In this document: positions 8,246-16,427 of the stretch, one piece after another | Numbering within the stretch: position 1 is the stretch's first letter | How the letters are laid out: every line of letters begins with the position of its first letter | DNA from: an uncultured Coriobacteriia bacterium | GTDB lineage: Bacteria; Actinomycetota; Coriobacteriia; Anaerosomatales; PALSA-660 | NCBI GenBank assembly: GCA_903831865.1 | Contig: CAIKZH010000099.1 | Location: forward strand, 1-37,670 | DNA: 37,670 nt | Direction of reading: 5' to 3' | The notes under the pieces: model-generated | What the model was told of the DNA's origin: nothing | Databases searched by the model: none | What the model saw: the letters and a program-made list of their open reading frames with translations, nothing else | Position numbers and translations under genes: made by a program

Positions 8246-10132
8246 ATGGAGGGGGAGCGCGAGTCCGGTCAGGCACACCGTGACGGCGGGATCGGACGCG
8301 TGAACCGTCTGTATGCCGTGCTCAGCAATGTCAACGAGGCGATGGTCCGCATCCATGAGCCTCAGAGACTCTACGAGGCCGCGTGCAGGATCGCCGTCGA
8401 GGAAGGGAACTTCATCCTGGCCTGGATCGGATTCGTCGATCCGGACAGTGGGCGCGTGCGGTGGGTCGCCAAGTACGGCCGTGATGACGGCTACCTGGAC
8501 ACCGTCGACATCTCTCTCGACGAGAATGTGCCCCAGGGTCGAGGTCCGACCGGCGTGGCGCTGAGAGAGGGCCGCGCCTTCATCAACAACGACACCGAGA
8601 ACAATCTGATCATGCTGCCTTGGCGGGATGAGCAACTCAGGCGCGGATACAGGTCGACCGCCTCGTTCCCGCTCAAGACCGACGGTCGGACCATCGGCGT
8701 CATCACGCTGTACGCGGGCGAACCGGACTACTTCGACGAAGAAGAGGTCCGGCTGCTGGAGTGTCTTGCGGACGACTTCTCCTTCGCGATCGAGGCGGCG
8801 GAAGTGGCGCAACGGCGTTCCGAGGCCGAGGAGGCCCTGCGCCGATCTCACGATGAGCTCGAGGCTCGTGTGGCTCAGCGGACGGCAAGCCTGCAGGCAC
8901 TCCTCGAGGAACGGGGCAGACAGGCCAGATACGCAGACGCCCTCGACCGGATCAACGCGAGCATCCATTCCACGCTCGACTTCGACGAGATCATGCGTCG
9001 GGTCGTGGTCGACATCGCGCGAGCGCTGGAAGTCGACGCGGCGGTCGTGCAGGTCCACAGGGAGGGCCACTGGGAGTTCGCCTACGAGCATGGGCTCCCG
9101 GAGGAGCTGCGGTCTCTTCGGCTGGCGGACAGCGAAGTGCCGCTGTCGATGGAAGTCCTGCGAACACGCGCACCCCTCGTCGTCAACGACGTCGCGCATG
9201 ACGACCGGGTCAACCCGGTCGTCATGGAGCAGTTCGGCATCACCGCCCTCGTGATCGCGCCGCTGGTCATGCGCGGCGAGGTCTTCGGTGTCGTGATCGC
9301 GGACCGTTTCGGCGAGCCGGTGTCGTTCGCACCTGAGCAGGTGGAGTTCCTGCAGAAGGCGGCGACCACGTTGGCGCTGGCGCTCGAGAACGCGCGCCTG
9401 TACGGGACGGAACACAGGATCGCCCAGACGCTCCAGGAGGCGCTCCTGACGATGCCCGAGCGGCTCTCCGGCATCGACTTCGCCCATGCGTATCGTTCCG
9501 CGACCGAGTATGAGAGCGTCGGCGGGGACTTCTACGACATCTTCGAGATCGAGCCGGGTCGTGTGGGCATCGTGGTGGGGGACATCTCGGGAAAAGGGCT
9601 TCAGGCGGCGGTGCTGACATCTCGAGTGAAGAACGTGATCCACGCCTACGCGGTGGGGGACGGCAAGGGGCCTGCGGAGATCATGACGCTGGCGAACACG
9701 GCCTTCTACAAGAGCACCACTCCGGAGCAGTTCGCCACGGTCTTCTTCGGCATGCTCGACGTGTGTGACGGCCGCCTCGTCTACTCCAACGCCGGACACA
9801 CGACCGGGGCCATAGTGGGCGGCGCCGCCATAAGCCAGTTGCGATCGACGGGGACCGTCCTGGGGGCCGTGGCCCGTCCGACGTTCGCGGAGAAGATCGT
9901 CCACCTCGGCAAGAGGGACGTCCTGTTCCTGTACACCGACGGGCTCACCGAGGCGCGCTGCGGGCTCGAGCAGTTCGGCGAAGAGCGTCTGTTCGACACT
10001 CTCGTCTCGGTGCAGAGCGCGGATCCGACGACTGTCGTGAGCCGTGTGACGGATCGTGTGGACGACTTCACCGGAGGCGACCGCCGGCGCGATGACGTCG
10101 CTCTGCTGGCGCTGCGGCTGGCCCGAGACTGA
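8246..10132 (+). CDS. GAF-GAF-PP2C (SpoIIE/RsbU-type) serine phosphatase
   Basis: A 628-residue cytoplasmic signalling phosphatase. A first GAF domain spans about 20-185 (FILAWIGFVDPDSGRVRW ... FPLKTDGRTIGVITLYA), then a coiled-coil at about 190-230 (EEALRRSHDELEARVAQR), a second GAF at about 232-385, and a C-terminal SpoIIE/PP2C domain from about 395. Phosphatase motifs are intact: GGDFYD (near 425), DISGKGLQAA (near 446), NAGH, YTDGLTEA (near 565) and DDVALL (near 616), supplying the metal-binding aspartates. The family usually dephosphorylates STAS-type anti-anti-sigma proteins; none is encoded nearby, so the partner is unknown. ATG 8246 was chosen for ggggagaag five bases upstream. Its first GAF resembles that of the HD-GYP protein at 30917. 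Confidence 0.93.
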   Translation: MEGERESGQAHRDGGIGRVNRLYAVLSNVNEAMVRIHEPQRLYEAACRIAVEEGNFILAWIGFVDPDSGRVRWVAKYGRDDGYLDTVDISLDENVPQGRGPTGVALREGRAFINNDTENNLIMLPWRDEQLRRGYRSTASFPLKTDGRTIGVITLYAGEPDYFDEEEVRLLECLADDFSFAIEAAEVAQRRSEAEEALRRSHDELEARVAQRTASLQALLEERGRQARYADALDRINASIHSTLDFDEIMRRVVVDIARALEVDAAVVQVHREGHWEFAYEHGLPEELRSLRLADSEVPLSMEVLRTRAPLVVNDVAHDDRVNPVVMEQFGITALVIAPLVMRGEVFGVVIADRFGEPVSFAPEQVEFLQKAATTLALALENARLYGTEHRIAQTLQEALLTMPERLSGIDFAHAYRSATEYESVGGDFYDIFEIEPGRVGIVVGDISGKGLQAAVLTSRVKNVIHAYAVGDGKGPAEIMTLANTAFYKSTTPEQFATVFFGMLDVCDGRLVYSNAGHTTGAIVGGAAISQLRSTGTVLGAVARPTFAEKIVHLGKRDVLFLYTDGLTEARCGLEQFGEERLFDTLVSVQSADPTTVVSRVTDRVDDFTGGDRRRDDVALLALRLARD

Positions 10133-10159
10133 CCCGGATCGGGCCCCTCCCGGAGCGCC

Positions 10160-10186
10160 GCGCCGGACGTTTCGACCGTCCGGCGC
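10160..10186 (+). terminator. Hairpin terminator after the SpoIIE-type phosphatase
   Basis: Perfect 10-bp inverted repeat GCGCCGGACG / CGTCCGGCGC with a seven-base loop, 28 bases after the stop. There is no strong U-tail. The next gene is on the same strand 60 bases on. Confidence 0.65.
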
Positions 10187-10245
10187 TGGGGACTATCCAC
10201 AGGGCACGCAATCTTCGGAAGGGAAGCCCTCGGAAGGGAGTCGCT

Positions 10246-10614
10246 ATGGCGCGGATCACGTGGTTCGAGTACTTCACTGAGGACGCGGAGAAGGACCTCG
10301 CGTTCTACAAGGACGCATTCGGGTGGGAGTCCCAGAAGTGGGGCGACATGCCGTACTGGCTTGTGATCACGGGCAGGGACGAGCCCGGTATCGACGGTGC
10401 CATCGGAATGCCGCCGATGGAGGGCATGACGCAGAAGGTCGTCAACACGATCTCCGTCGACGACAACGACGCCGCCGTCGCGAAAGCGGTCGCAGCAGGC
10501 GGGACCGTGGCGGTCCCGAAGCGCGCGGTGCCCGGTTCGGGCTGGCTCACCTACCTCATGGATCCCGCAGGCATCCTGTTCGGGATCATGCAGTACGACG
10601 ACACAGCGAAGTAG
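10246..10614 (+). CDS. VOC (glyoxalase/bleomycin-resistance fold) family protein
   Basis: A compact 122-residue soluble protein typical of single VOC-fold proteins. It opens with ITWFEYFTEDAEKDLAFYKDAFGW, the usual first beta-alpha unit, and ends with a second half in which YLMDPAGILFGIMQ is the usual 'DP.GN.FG' strand. The segment KVVNTISVDDNDAAVAKAVAAGG matches the middle 'V.V.D.D.A...A...GG' pattern. The substrate cannot be predicted; these proteins range from metalloenzymes to binding proteins. A ggaaggga Shine-Dalgarno site lies nine bases before the ATG. It is convergent with the RlpA-like gene across a shared hairpin. Confidence 0.85.
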   Translation: MARITWFEYFTEDAEKDLAFYKDAFGWESQKWGDMPYWLVITGRDEPGIDGAIGMPPMEGMTQKVVNTISVDDNDAAVAKAVAAGGTVAVPKRAVPGSGWLTYLMDPAGILFGIMQYDDTAK

Positions 10615-10674
10615 CGTCGAGCGCTCCCGACACGGACGGGACCGGAGACGTTCGGCGGTTCCTGACAGGAAGAC

Positions 10675-10702
10675 ACATGGCCCGGCGTGAGCCGGGCCAT
10701 GT
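10675..10702. terminator. Bidirectional hairpin between convergent genes
   Basis: Perfect 12-bp inverted repeat: arms ACATGGCCCGGC and GCCGGGCCATGT with a gtga loop. It lies between the VOC gene (ending 10614) and the minus-strand RlpA-like gene (ending 10730). Symmetry and position suggest it terminates both. Confidence 0.8.
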
Positions 10703-10729
10703 CATGTCCCACACGCGTGTCGCGCGGGC

Positions 10730-11698
10730 CTATCGCCCGATGATGCGGTACTGCACCCGCGCCACGCCGTCGAAGTGCAGAGCCTGCGCGGTCCCCGGGC
10801 CCAGGTCGAACTGGCGACCGGCCACATAGGGGCCACGGTCGGCGACCTTGGCGACCGCGTGGTGGCCCCTGAACGAGAACTCGATCAGGGTGCCGAATGG
10901 AAGCGTCTTGTGCGCGACGATCATGGAGCCCGGTCGAAGGATCTCCCCGTCGGCCATGTGGTGGCCGTAGAAGCCGGGACCGTACCAGGAGGCCATCGCG
11001 CTCAGCCACGACCCCGACCCGGTGGGGCCAGTGTACGGGTCGCCGGGCGATCTTGCGACGGACGCGGCGGCCTCCGCGGCAGCCCGACGGGCCTGCGCAC
11101 TCTCGATGGCATTGATGTCGCTCTGCGCGCTGGCGAGGAGTGCCTGGCGCTGCGCCAGCTGGGCCTGCAGCGCTGTCCTGCTCGCCGAGAGAGCTTGGAA
11201 GCGAGCTGCTGCCTGGGACTGGGTCTGCATGAGGGACTCTCCCTCGGAGACCGCATGGGACCTGGCCGCCTTCAGACTCCCGATGGTGGTCGCGTCGCCC
11301 ATGCTGAGTTGCGTGAGCAGGTCCATCTTGGTCGAGAGCTCCGCGATGGTCTTCGAGCTCATGAGGACCTCGAGCAGCCCCGTAGGGCCGGTCTGGTACA
11401 TGTAGTCGGCCCTCAGGTTCAGGTGGAGCTGAAGCCTGTCCATCGTGGTGAACAGTTCATCGAGCCTGCGCGAGTTGGCGGCGACTGCCGCGTCGGCGGT
11501 CGCCGCCTGCCACCGGGCGGCCTCGTAGCGCGCGGCACCGGCCTGCATCTGCAGGTCCAGAGTGTCGATCTTCGCCTTCGCGACAGCCGCCTGCTGCTGC
11601 TTGTCCGACAGCGGGGAGGCGATCGCGGCGGTCGAAGAGCAAAGGACCGCGACTATCGTGAAGAGGGCGACGAGGGTCGCCCGGTGAGCCTTCGTCAT
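10730..11698 (-). CDS. Secreted coiled-coil protein with C-terminal RlpA-like double-psi beta-barrel
   Basis: A 322-residue exported protein. A signal peptide occupies about 1-28 (hydrophobic core LVALFTIVAVLCSSTAAIA, cleavage after ASP/IAS). Residues ~30-210 are an alanine/glutamine-rich coiled-coil resembling the stalk of PcsB/CwlO-type cell-wall hydrolases. The C-terminal ~95 residues are an RlpA-like/3D-type barrel: ASWYGPGFYGHHMADGE, GSMIVAHKTLPFGTLIEF and the hallmark VADRGPYVAGRQFDLGPG. The domain family binds or cleaves peptidoglycan glycan strands; no NlpC/P60 domain is present. The ATG has aggag 11 bases upstream. It is divergent from a PASTA amidase gene, so both probably serve envelope remodelling. 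The enzymatic activity is inference. Confidence 0.85.
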   Translation of the reverse strand: MTKAHRATLVALFTIVAVLCSSTAAIASPLSDKQQQAAVAKAKIDTLDLQMQAGAARYEAARWQAATADAAVAANSRRLDELFTTMDRLQLHLNLRADYMYQTGPTGLLEVLMSSKTIAELSTKMDLLTQLSMGDATTIGSLKAARSHAVSEGESLMQTQSQAAARFQALSASRTALQAQLAQRQALLASAQSDINAIESAQARRAAAEAAASVARSPGDPYTGPTGSGSWLSAMASWYGPGFYGHHMADGEILRPGSMIVAHKTLPFGTLIEFSFRGHHAVAKVADRGPYVAGRQFDLGPGTAQALHFDGVARVQYRIIGR

Positions 11699-11880
11699 GC
11701 TCGCATCGACTCCTGACGGGTCCGTGCGTGCGCACCGGGATTATACCGGAGCGCCGCTGCGCGCACGACCGCGAGGGACCGGCGGCGGCCTCGGCAGTCG
11801 GCAGACATGCTCGTTGGGGCGCGACCGGAGGTCGTCATCCGGGTGCATCGGCAAGCCGCTCGCTGTAGACTCGAGCACGT

Positions 11881-13101
11881 GTGTCGCTGGCGAGGCGACC
11901 TCGTGAGCGCCGGATAGGAATCTCGCCGGACTTGGCTCCGGACTCGCTCGGAGGAACCACGGACAGAAGCAGACCCAAGAGGAGCGGTCGCGGCGCGGGT
12001 GCGCCCACGTATCGTGCCGGGCGTGGTCGTCGCGCCGGCAACGGCGCGTTGATCCCCGCGCTCACGGTCCTTGCCATCATCTGCGTCGTTGCGGGCGGGA
12101 TCGCTCTTGCCCTGCACTTGACGCCGACGACGTCAGCTCGCCAGCCGGTCGCCTCGGTCGCGCGGCCAACCACCGTGACTCCTGCGGCTGGCGCCGATTC
12201 CACGGCGGCGAGTCTCTCGACGGGAAGCAGTTCCGCGGCGGCGACCAACGCGCCGGAGACTGAGGTGCCCAACGTCGTCGGCAAGCCCGTCACCGTCGCC
12301 GAGACCGTGCTGACCGCGGCCGGCTTCCAGGTGCAGACCCGGGTGGCAGACTCCTCCGCGGTCGCGCCGGCCGCGAACACGGTCGTGACCCAACAGCCGC
12401 TGGCCGGCGCTCGGTTGGCGGCCGGACAGGCCGTCATCATCACCTATCAGCCGATGGCCAATCCGTCGGCTCGGCGCCAGTACGTTGTCGTCATCGACGC
12501 CGGACACCAGGCGAAGGCCGACCTGGCCCTGGAGCCCGAAGGACCTGGCTCGAAGATCAAGAAGCCGAAGGTGGCGGGCGGCGCCACGGGAGTGGCCACC
12601 CACATCCCCGAGTACGTCGATGCCCTCGCGATCTCGCTCAAGCTCAGGACCGTCCTTGAAGCTCAAGGTGTGAAGGTCGTCATGGTGAGGACGGGCAACA
12701 ACGTCGACATCCCCAACTCGGAGCGCGCGCGCATCGGCAATCGGGCCAACGCAGACCTCGTCGTGCGGGTGCATCTCAACTCGGCCACGAGCTCGAAGCC
12801 GCGCGGGATCCTGTCCATCTACCCGCACAGTCAGTGGACGCGGGCGATCGAGGCGCCGAGCAAGGCCGCCGCTGGACTCGTCGAGGCCGCCGTCACGAAA
12901 GCGACCGGCGCGAAGGCGTGGCCGCTGTCCGCGGTGGGCGACATGACCGGCTTCAACTTCTCAACGAGGCCGACGATCATCGTGGAGTGCGGCTTCATGT
13001 CGAACCCCATCGACGACCATCTCGGGGCATCACCGGCGTACCAGTCGAAGCTCGCCCAGGGCATCGGCGCAGGAGTGATGTCCTACCTGAAGTCGCGCTG
13101 A
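11881..13101 (+). CDS. Membrane-anchored N-acetylmuramoyl-L-alanine amidase with one PASTA domain
   Basis: Cuts the amide bond between N-acetylmuramic acid and the stem peptide of peptidoglycan, outside the membrane. Of 406 residues, the first ~54 are a basic cytoplasmic tail and a TM helix follows at 55-79 (ALIPALTVLAIICVVAGG). A Ser/Thr/Ala-rich linker is next. A PASTA domain lies at about 128-190 (VPNVVGKPVTVAETVLTAAGF). The Amidase_3 domain runs from about 200 to the end, with zinc ligands in VVVIDAGHQ (His), the Glu in HIPEYVD, VRVHLNSA (His) and the catalytic Glu in VECGFMSN. The GTG start at 11881 has no clear Shine-Dalgarno site, so the N-terminal boundary is uncertain. It is divergent from the RlpA-like gene. 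Confidence 0.9.
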   Translation: MSLARRPRERRIGISPDLAPDSLGGTTDRSRPKRSGRGAGAPTYRAGRGRRAGNGALIPALTVLAIICVVAGGIALALHLTPTTSARQPVASVARPTTVTPAAGADSTAASLSTGSSSAAATNAPETEVPNVVGKPVTVAETVLTAAGFQVQTRVADSSAVAPAANTVVTQQPLAGARLAAGQAVIITYQPMANPSARRQYVVVIDAGHQAKADLALEPEGPGSKIKKPKVAGGATGVATHIPEYVDALAISLKLRTVLEAQGVKVVMVRTGNNVDIPNSERARIGNRANADLVVRVHLNSATSSKPRGILSIYPHSQWTRAIEAPSKAAAGLVEAAVTKATGAKAWPLSAVGDMTGFNFSTRPTIIVECGFMSNPIDDHLGASPAYQSKLAQGIGAGVMSYLKSR

Positions 13102-13169
13102 CCACAGCCTGCGGGCGCTTGAGGCGCTAGCATGGTCGAGGTGCGTGTCGGGGCGGCGGAGGGGCGGCT

Positions 13170-14138
13170 ATGCGGATCCTGGTCACGGGCGGCGCGGGCT
13201 ATATCGGGTCCATCACCGTGCGGCACCTCCTGGACCGCGGGCACCAGATCACGGTCCTCGACAGTCTGGAGCGCGGTCGGCGCGGATCCGTCGACGGTCG
13301 GGCGGCTCTCGAGGTGGGGGACGTGGGAGACCGGCCGCTGCTCGAGAGGCTGGTCGCCGAGTGCGACGCGGTGCTTCACCTGGCGGGGCTGATCGACGTG
13401 GCCGAGTCCCAGGCCGATCCCGGTCGCTACTTCGACGTGAACGTCGCGCGCCCGCTGGCCCTGCTGAGGGCGATGGCGGCTCGGGGCGCCGGGCGACTGG
13501 TCTTCTCCTCCACTGCCGCCGTCTATGGCGTCCCGGATGCGGTGCCGATCACCGAGGACGCTCCTGCTCTCCCGGTGAACGCCTACGGCGCGAGCAAGCT
13601 CATGTTCGAGCAGATGATCGAGCGGTTCGAGAGCGCGCACGGGCTGCGGGCGATCCGGTTGCGCTATTTCAACGTGGCGGGAGCTTGGCCCGACGGGTCG
13701 CTCGGCGAGGCGCACGACCCCGAGACCCACATCATCCCGCGTGTCCTGCAGGCGATGAAGCGCGGTGAGGACACCTTCGAGGTCTTCGGCGACGACTATC
13801 CGACGCCCGACGGGACGTGCGTGCGCGACTACCTGCACGTCCAGGACCTGGCTCGCGCGCACGCACTTGCCCTCGAGAGGCTGGGGGAGGGCGGCGAAGG
13901 GGGCGTCTTCAACCTGGGGAACGGACGCGGCTTCTCGAACCTCGAGGTCGTGAACACCTGCGCCTCCGTGACCGGCCGCCGCGTGCGCGTGGTCATGGGT
14001 CCACGCCGCCCCGGCGACCCAGCAACGCTCGTGGCATCGTCGGAGCGCGCTCGGGGGGTGCTGGGCTGGCGGCCCGAACGCGACACGCTGGATCTCATCG
14101 TGGAGGAAGCCTGGCGCTGGCATCAGAACCGCCTATGA
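13170..14138 (+). CDS. galE: UDP-glucose 4-epimerase family protein
   Basis: An extended short-chain dehydrogenase/reductase of 322 residues. The NAD-binding motif TGGAGYIG lies at 6-13, the catalytic SST segment at 113-115 and the catalytic Y139-x3-K143 in NAYGASK. Further GalE-like signatures are LRYFNVAGA, HIIPRVLQA, GTCVRDYLHVQDLA and NLGNGRGFSN. It predictably interconverts UDP-glucose and UDP-galactose, supplying galactose for envelope glycans. The ATG is preceded by ggaggggcgg. Exact substrate (UDP-Glc or UDP-GlcNAc) cannot be decided by eye. It sits 68 bases downstream of the amidase gene on the same strand. Confidence 0.88.
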   Translation: MRILVTGGAGYIGSITVRHLLDRGHQITVLDSLERGRRGSVDGRAALEVGDVGDRPLLERLVAECDAVLHLAGLIDVAESQADPGRYFDVNVARPLALLRAMAARGAGRLVFSSTAAVYGVPDAVPITEDAPALPVNAYGASKLMFEQMIERFESAHGLRAIRLRYFNVAGAWPDGSLGEAHDPETHIIPRVLQAMKRGEDTFEVFGDDYPTPDGTCVRDYLHVQDLARAHALALERLGEGGEGGVFNLGNGRGFSNLEVVNTCASVTGRRVRVVMGPRRPGDPATLVASSERARGVLGWRPERDTLDLIVEEAWRWHQNRL

Positions 14139-14205
14139 GCGCCAGGCCGACGGCGATCCGCGTCGGGCCGGCCGGAGTGTCGTCGCGCAGCCTCCGAGGA
14201 AGGGG

Positions 14206-14235
14206 TTCAACGCGGCGGGATGTTGCGGTTACAAT
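14206..14235 (+). promoter_or_regulatory. Promoter-like sequence for tRNA-Val
   Basis: TTCAAC (-35-like, 14206-14211) and TACAAT (-10, 14230-14235) with an 18-base spacer. The tRNA begins 35 bases after the -10. The match is partial but well placed. Confidence 0.45.
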
Positions 14236-14269
14236 ACCGCTTGCCGCTCTCGACCCGGGCGGACCACAA

Positions 14270-14344
14270 GGGCGATTAGCTCAGGGGGAGAGCGCTTCCT
14301 TCACACGGAAGAAGTCGTAGGTTCAAATCCTACATCGCCCACCA
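14270..14344 (+). tRNA. tRNA-Val (anticodon CAC)
   Basis: Full cloverleaf: acceptor arms GGGCGAT and ATCGCCC, D-arm GCTC...GAGC, and anticodon stem CTTCC/GGAAG closing loop TTCACAC (anticodon CAC). The T-arm contains TAGGTTCAAATCCTA. The discriminator is A and CCA is encoded. Confidence 0.95.
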
Positions 14345-14351
14345 GCACCAG

Positions 14352-14383
14352 ATGGGGCCTCGGCGAACGCGCCGGGGCCCCAT
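14352..14383 (+). terminator. Hairpin after tRNA-Val
   Basis: Inverted repeat of 13-14 bp with one G-T pair: arms ATGGGGCCTCGGC and GCCGGGGCCCCAT around a short loop. It starts eight bases after the tRNA CCA end and probably terminates it. No U-run follows. Confidence 0.7.
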
Positions 14384-14571
14384 GCCATGCGCTGGCCGAC
14401 GGGCTGCCGGAGGCATGTCAGACGAGGCGTGTCGACTGGGTGACTCGGAGAACCCGACGACAGCAGGTTTGGCCGCGCACCGTGCAGTCTTGGGATTCAC
14501 TGGGCTGGGAAAGAAGTGCGATGCCGAACCGCGATGACGGCAACGACGCAGACGACGCGCAGGAGGACGAC

Positions 14572-15006
14572 ATGGAGAAGGAGACGGGTCCAAAGATGGA
14601 ACGGTCTCCCGCGGAGCACATCGATGCGAGGATCGAGGAGTTGGGGGACTGGCGCGGCGAGATGCTGTCGCGGCTTCGAGCCCTGATCAGGGAAACCGAT
14701 CCCGACACGGTCGAGGAATGGAAGTGGAGAGGCGTTCCGGTGTGGTACCTCGACGGGATGGTCTGCACGGGTGAGACGTACAAAGACCACGTGAAGGTCA
14801 CCTTCCCCAAGGGCGCGAAGATGGAGGACCCTTCAAGCCTTTTCAACTCCGGCCTGGAGGGCAATGCCCGGCGCGCCTGCGACTTCTTCGAGGGAGATGA
14901 GATCGACGAGGAGGCGTTCAGGGCGCTGGTCCGCGAGGCGATCTACCTGAACCAGGCCTCGGGCGGGGCGCCGAGTCAAGGGAAGGCGACCGGCAAGAAG
15001 GAGTGA
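14572..15006 (+). CDS. DUF1801 (YdhG-like) family protein
   Basis: A 144-residue soluble protein of the DUF1801/YdhG type. It starts with a helix (SPAEHIDARIEELGDWRGEML) followed by LRALIRETDPDTVEEWKW, then VPVWYLDGMVCTGETYK, HVKVTFPKGA and SSLFNSGLEGNARRACDF. The Trp/Tyr-rich core and the final helix (DEEAFRALVREAIYLN) fit the family; the tail is basic. The biochemical role is not established. ATG 14572 was chosen because AGGAGG lies five bases upstream; an ATG at 14521 with a weaker site would add 17 acidic residues. Confidence 0.82.
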   Translation: MEKETGPKMERSPAEHIDARIEELGDWRGEMLSRLRALIRETDPDTVEEWKWRGVPVWYLDGMVCTGETYKDHVKVTFPKGAKMEDPSSLFNSGLEGNARRACDFFEGDEIDEEAFRALVREAIYLNQASGGAPSQGKATGKKE

Positions 15007-15078
15007 CCGGGCTCTCGCAGGTCGGGTCGGAAGTGATGCTCTCTCTGGACCAGGACGCAGCCCTTCGGTCCATGACCT

Positions 15079-16374
15079 ATGCTTGCACGCATGGCCGACG
15101 AATCCCACACGACGAGCGCGCGACCTTCAGCCCGTCCAGTCAGCCGCCGTATCCCGGTGCTGGCTGCGGCGGTCGTTGTCGGCCTGGTGACCGGTCTCGT
15201 CGTCACCGGACTCCGCTATCTCACGACCGACGTCATGTGGCCTCGGCTTCTGGCCACTCACAGCGCGCCTCTGTTGTTCGCGGCTCCTGCCGTCGGCATC
15301 CTGCTCTCCGGCCTGCTGCTGCGCTACTTCGCGGATCGTCCAGATGTCCACGACGCCGAGGCCTACCTCGAGGCCTACCATCACGGCCTGACCGAGTCAC
15401 GAGTCGCTTCCTTCGTCGCCAAAGTGGCGGCTGCCACAGCGACAGTGGGCCTTGGAGGGGCCGCCGGCCTCGAGGGACCGAGCCTGTTCGTGGGCAGTTC
15501 GCTCGGTGCCGTGGTGTCGGATCGGCTCTCACGGGTCGGTCTCGATCGTGATGGTCGTCGAGCGCTGCTCGTCGCAGGGGCCGCGGCTGGTATCAGCGCG
15601 GTGTTCAAGGCGCCGCTGACAGGGCTCATCTTCGCTCTCGAGATGCCCTACACGGATGACTTCGCACGGGAGGCACTCATCCCATCGATGCTGGCTTCCG
15701 TCTCCTCGTACCTGGTGGCCATATCGCTGCTCGGACCCGAGCCGCTCTTTCAAGTCGACCGGGCGTACGTACCAACGGTCAGCAGCGTCCTTCTCGCACT
15801 TCTCCTGGGCGCATTCGTGGGTCTTGCCGCCAGACTGTTCGTTGCTTCGCTCAAGGCGGCGGAGTCACTCTCCAAGAGAGCGAGACTCACCCTCGTCGCT
15901 CGCACTGCGATCGGGGGTGTCCTCTGTGGCGCCTTCGGATTGGCGAGCTACAAGATCTTCGGATCTCCCCTGGCGATAGGCAGTGGCTACCAGCTGATCG
16001 ATGCAGCGTCGGCGGCACGCTACGTGGGCTTCGCCGCGGCCCTGTTGTTCATGCTCAGGGGAGGCGCGGTCGTCGCGACACTGGGAAGCGGGGCTTCGGG
16101 CGGATCATTCGTCCCGCTGGTGTCGATGGGGGCGATCGCCGGCAGCGTGTTCCAGGGGATCGCGCCCGCAACCGGCTCTCTGTTCCCGGTGGTCGGTATG
16201 GCGGCGTTTCTCGCCGCGGCTAACGCCACTCCGATAGCGGGAGCCGTGTTCGTCGCTGAGTCCACGGGCGCGGCAGGCTACGTGATCCCTGGCCTGGTAG
16301 CTGCGGCCGCCGCGTACGTCCTCGCTGGAGGCAGGACCCTATCGGAGCACCAGCGCCCAAGTCGACGGAGCTAG
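15079..16374 (+). CDS. CLC-type chloride channel / anion-proton antiporter
   Basis: A polytopic membrane protein of 431 residues with the CLC fold and no C-terminal CBS domains. The gating glutamate is E132 in GGAAGLEGPS (equivalent to GREGP). FKAPLTGLIFALEMPY carries E188, at the position of the internal proton glutamate of antiporters. The third signature is GSGASGGSFVP near 335. The first selectivity-filter motif (GSGIP in classical CLCs) is not recognisable; the corresponding stretch reads DAEAYLEAYHHG. Both glutamates suggest an antiporter more than a channel, which is inference. Two starts are possible (15079 and 15091), neither with a strong Shine-Dalgarno site. The neighbouring ferritin-like gene is convergent. 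Confidence 0.88.
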   Translation: MLARMADESHTTSARPSARPVSRRIPVLAAAVVVGLVTGLVVTGLRYLTTDVMWPRLLATHSAPLLFAAPAVGILLSGLLLRYFADRPDVHDAEAYLEAYHHGLTESRVASFVAKVAAATATVGLGGAAGLEGPSLFVGSSLGAVVSDRLSRVGLDRDGRRALLVAGAAAGISAVFKAPLTGLIFALEMPYTDDFAREALIPSMLASVSSYLVAISLLGPEPLFQVDRAYVPTVSSVLLALLLGAFVGLAARLFVASLKAAESLSKRARLTLVARTAIGGVLCGAFGLASYKIFGSPLAIGSGYQLIDAASAARYVGFAAALLFMLRGGAVVATLGSGASGGSFVPLVSMGAIAGSVFQGIAPATGSLFPVVGMAAFLAAANATPIAGAVFVAESTGAAGYVIPGLVAAAAAYVLAGGRTLSEHQRPSRRS

Positions 16375-16427
16375 GCCGCCCGGCCCTTGTCGCGGTGGGC
16401 GTCAAGCATCGCCGACGCTGACCCTTC

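Noticed and set aside
8096-9904. Open minus-strand frame of about 600 codons opposite the phosphatase gene
   Set aside because: Composition is typical of an antisense shadow, while the plus strand shows intact GAF and SpoIIE motifs.
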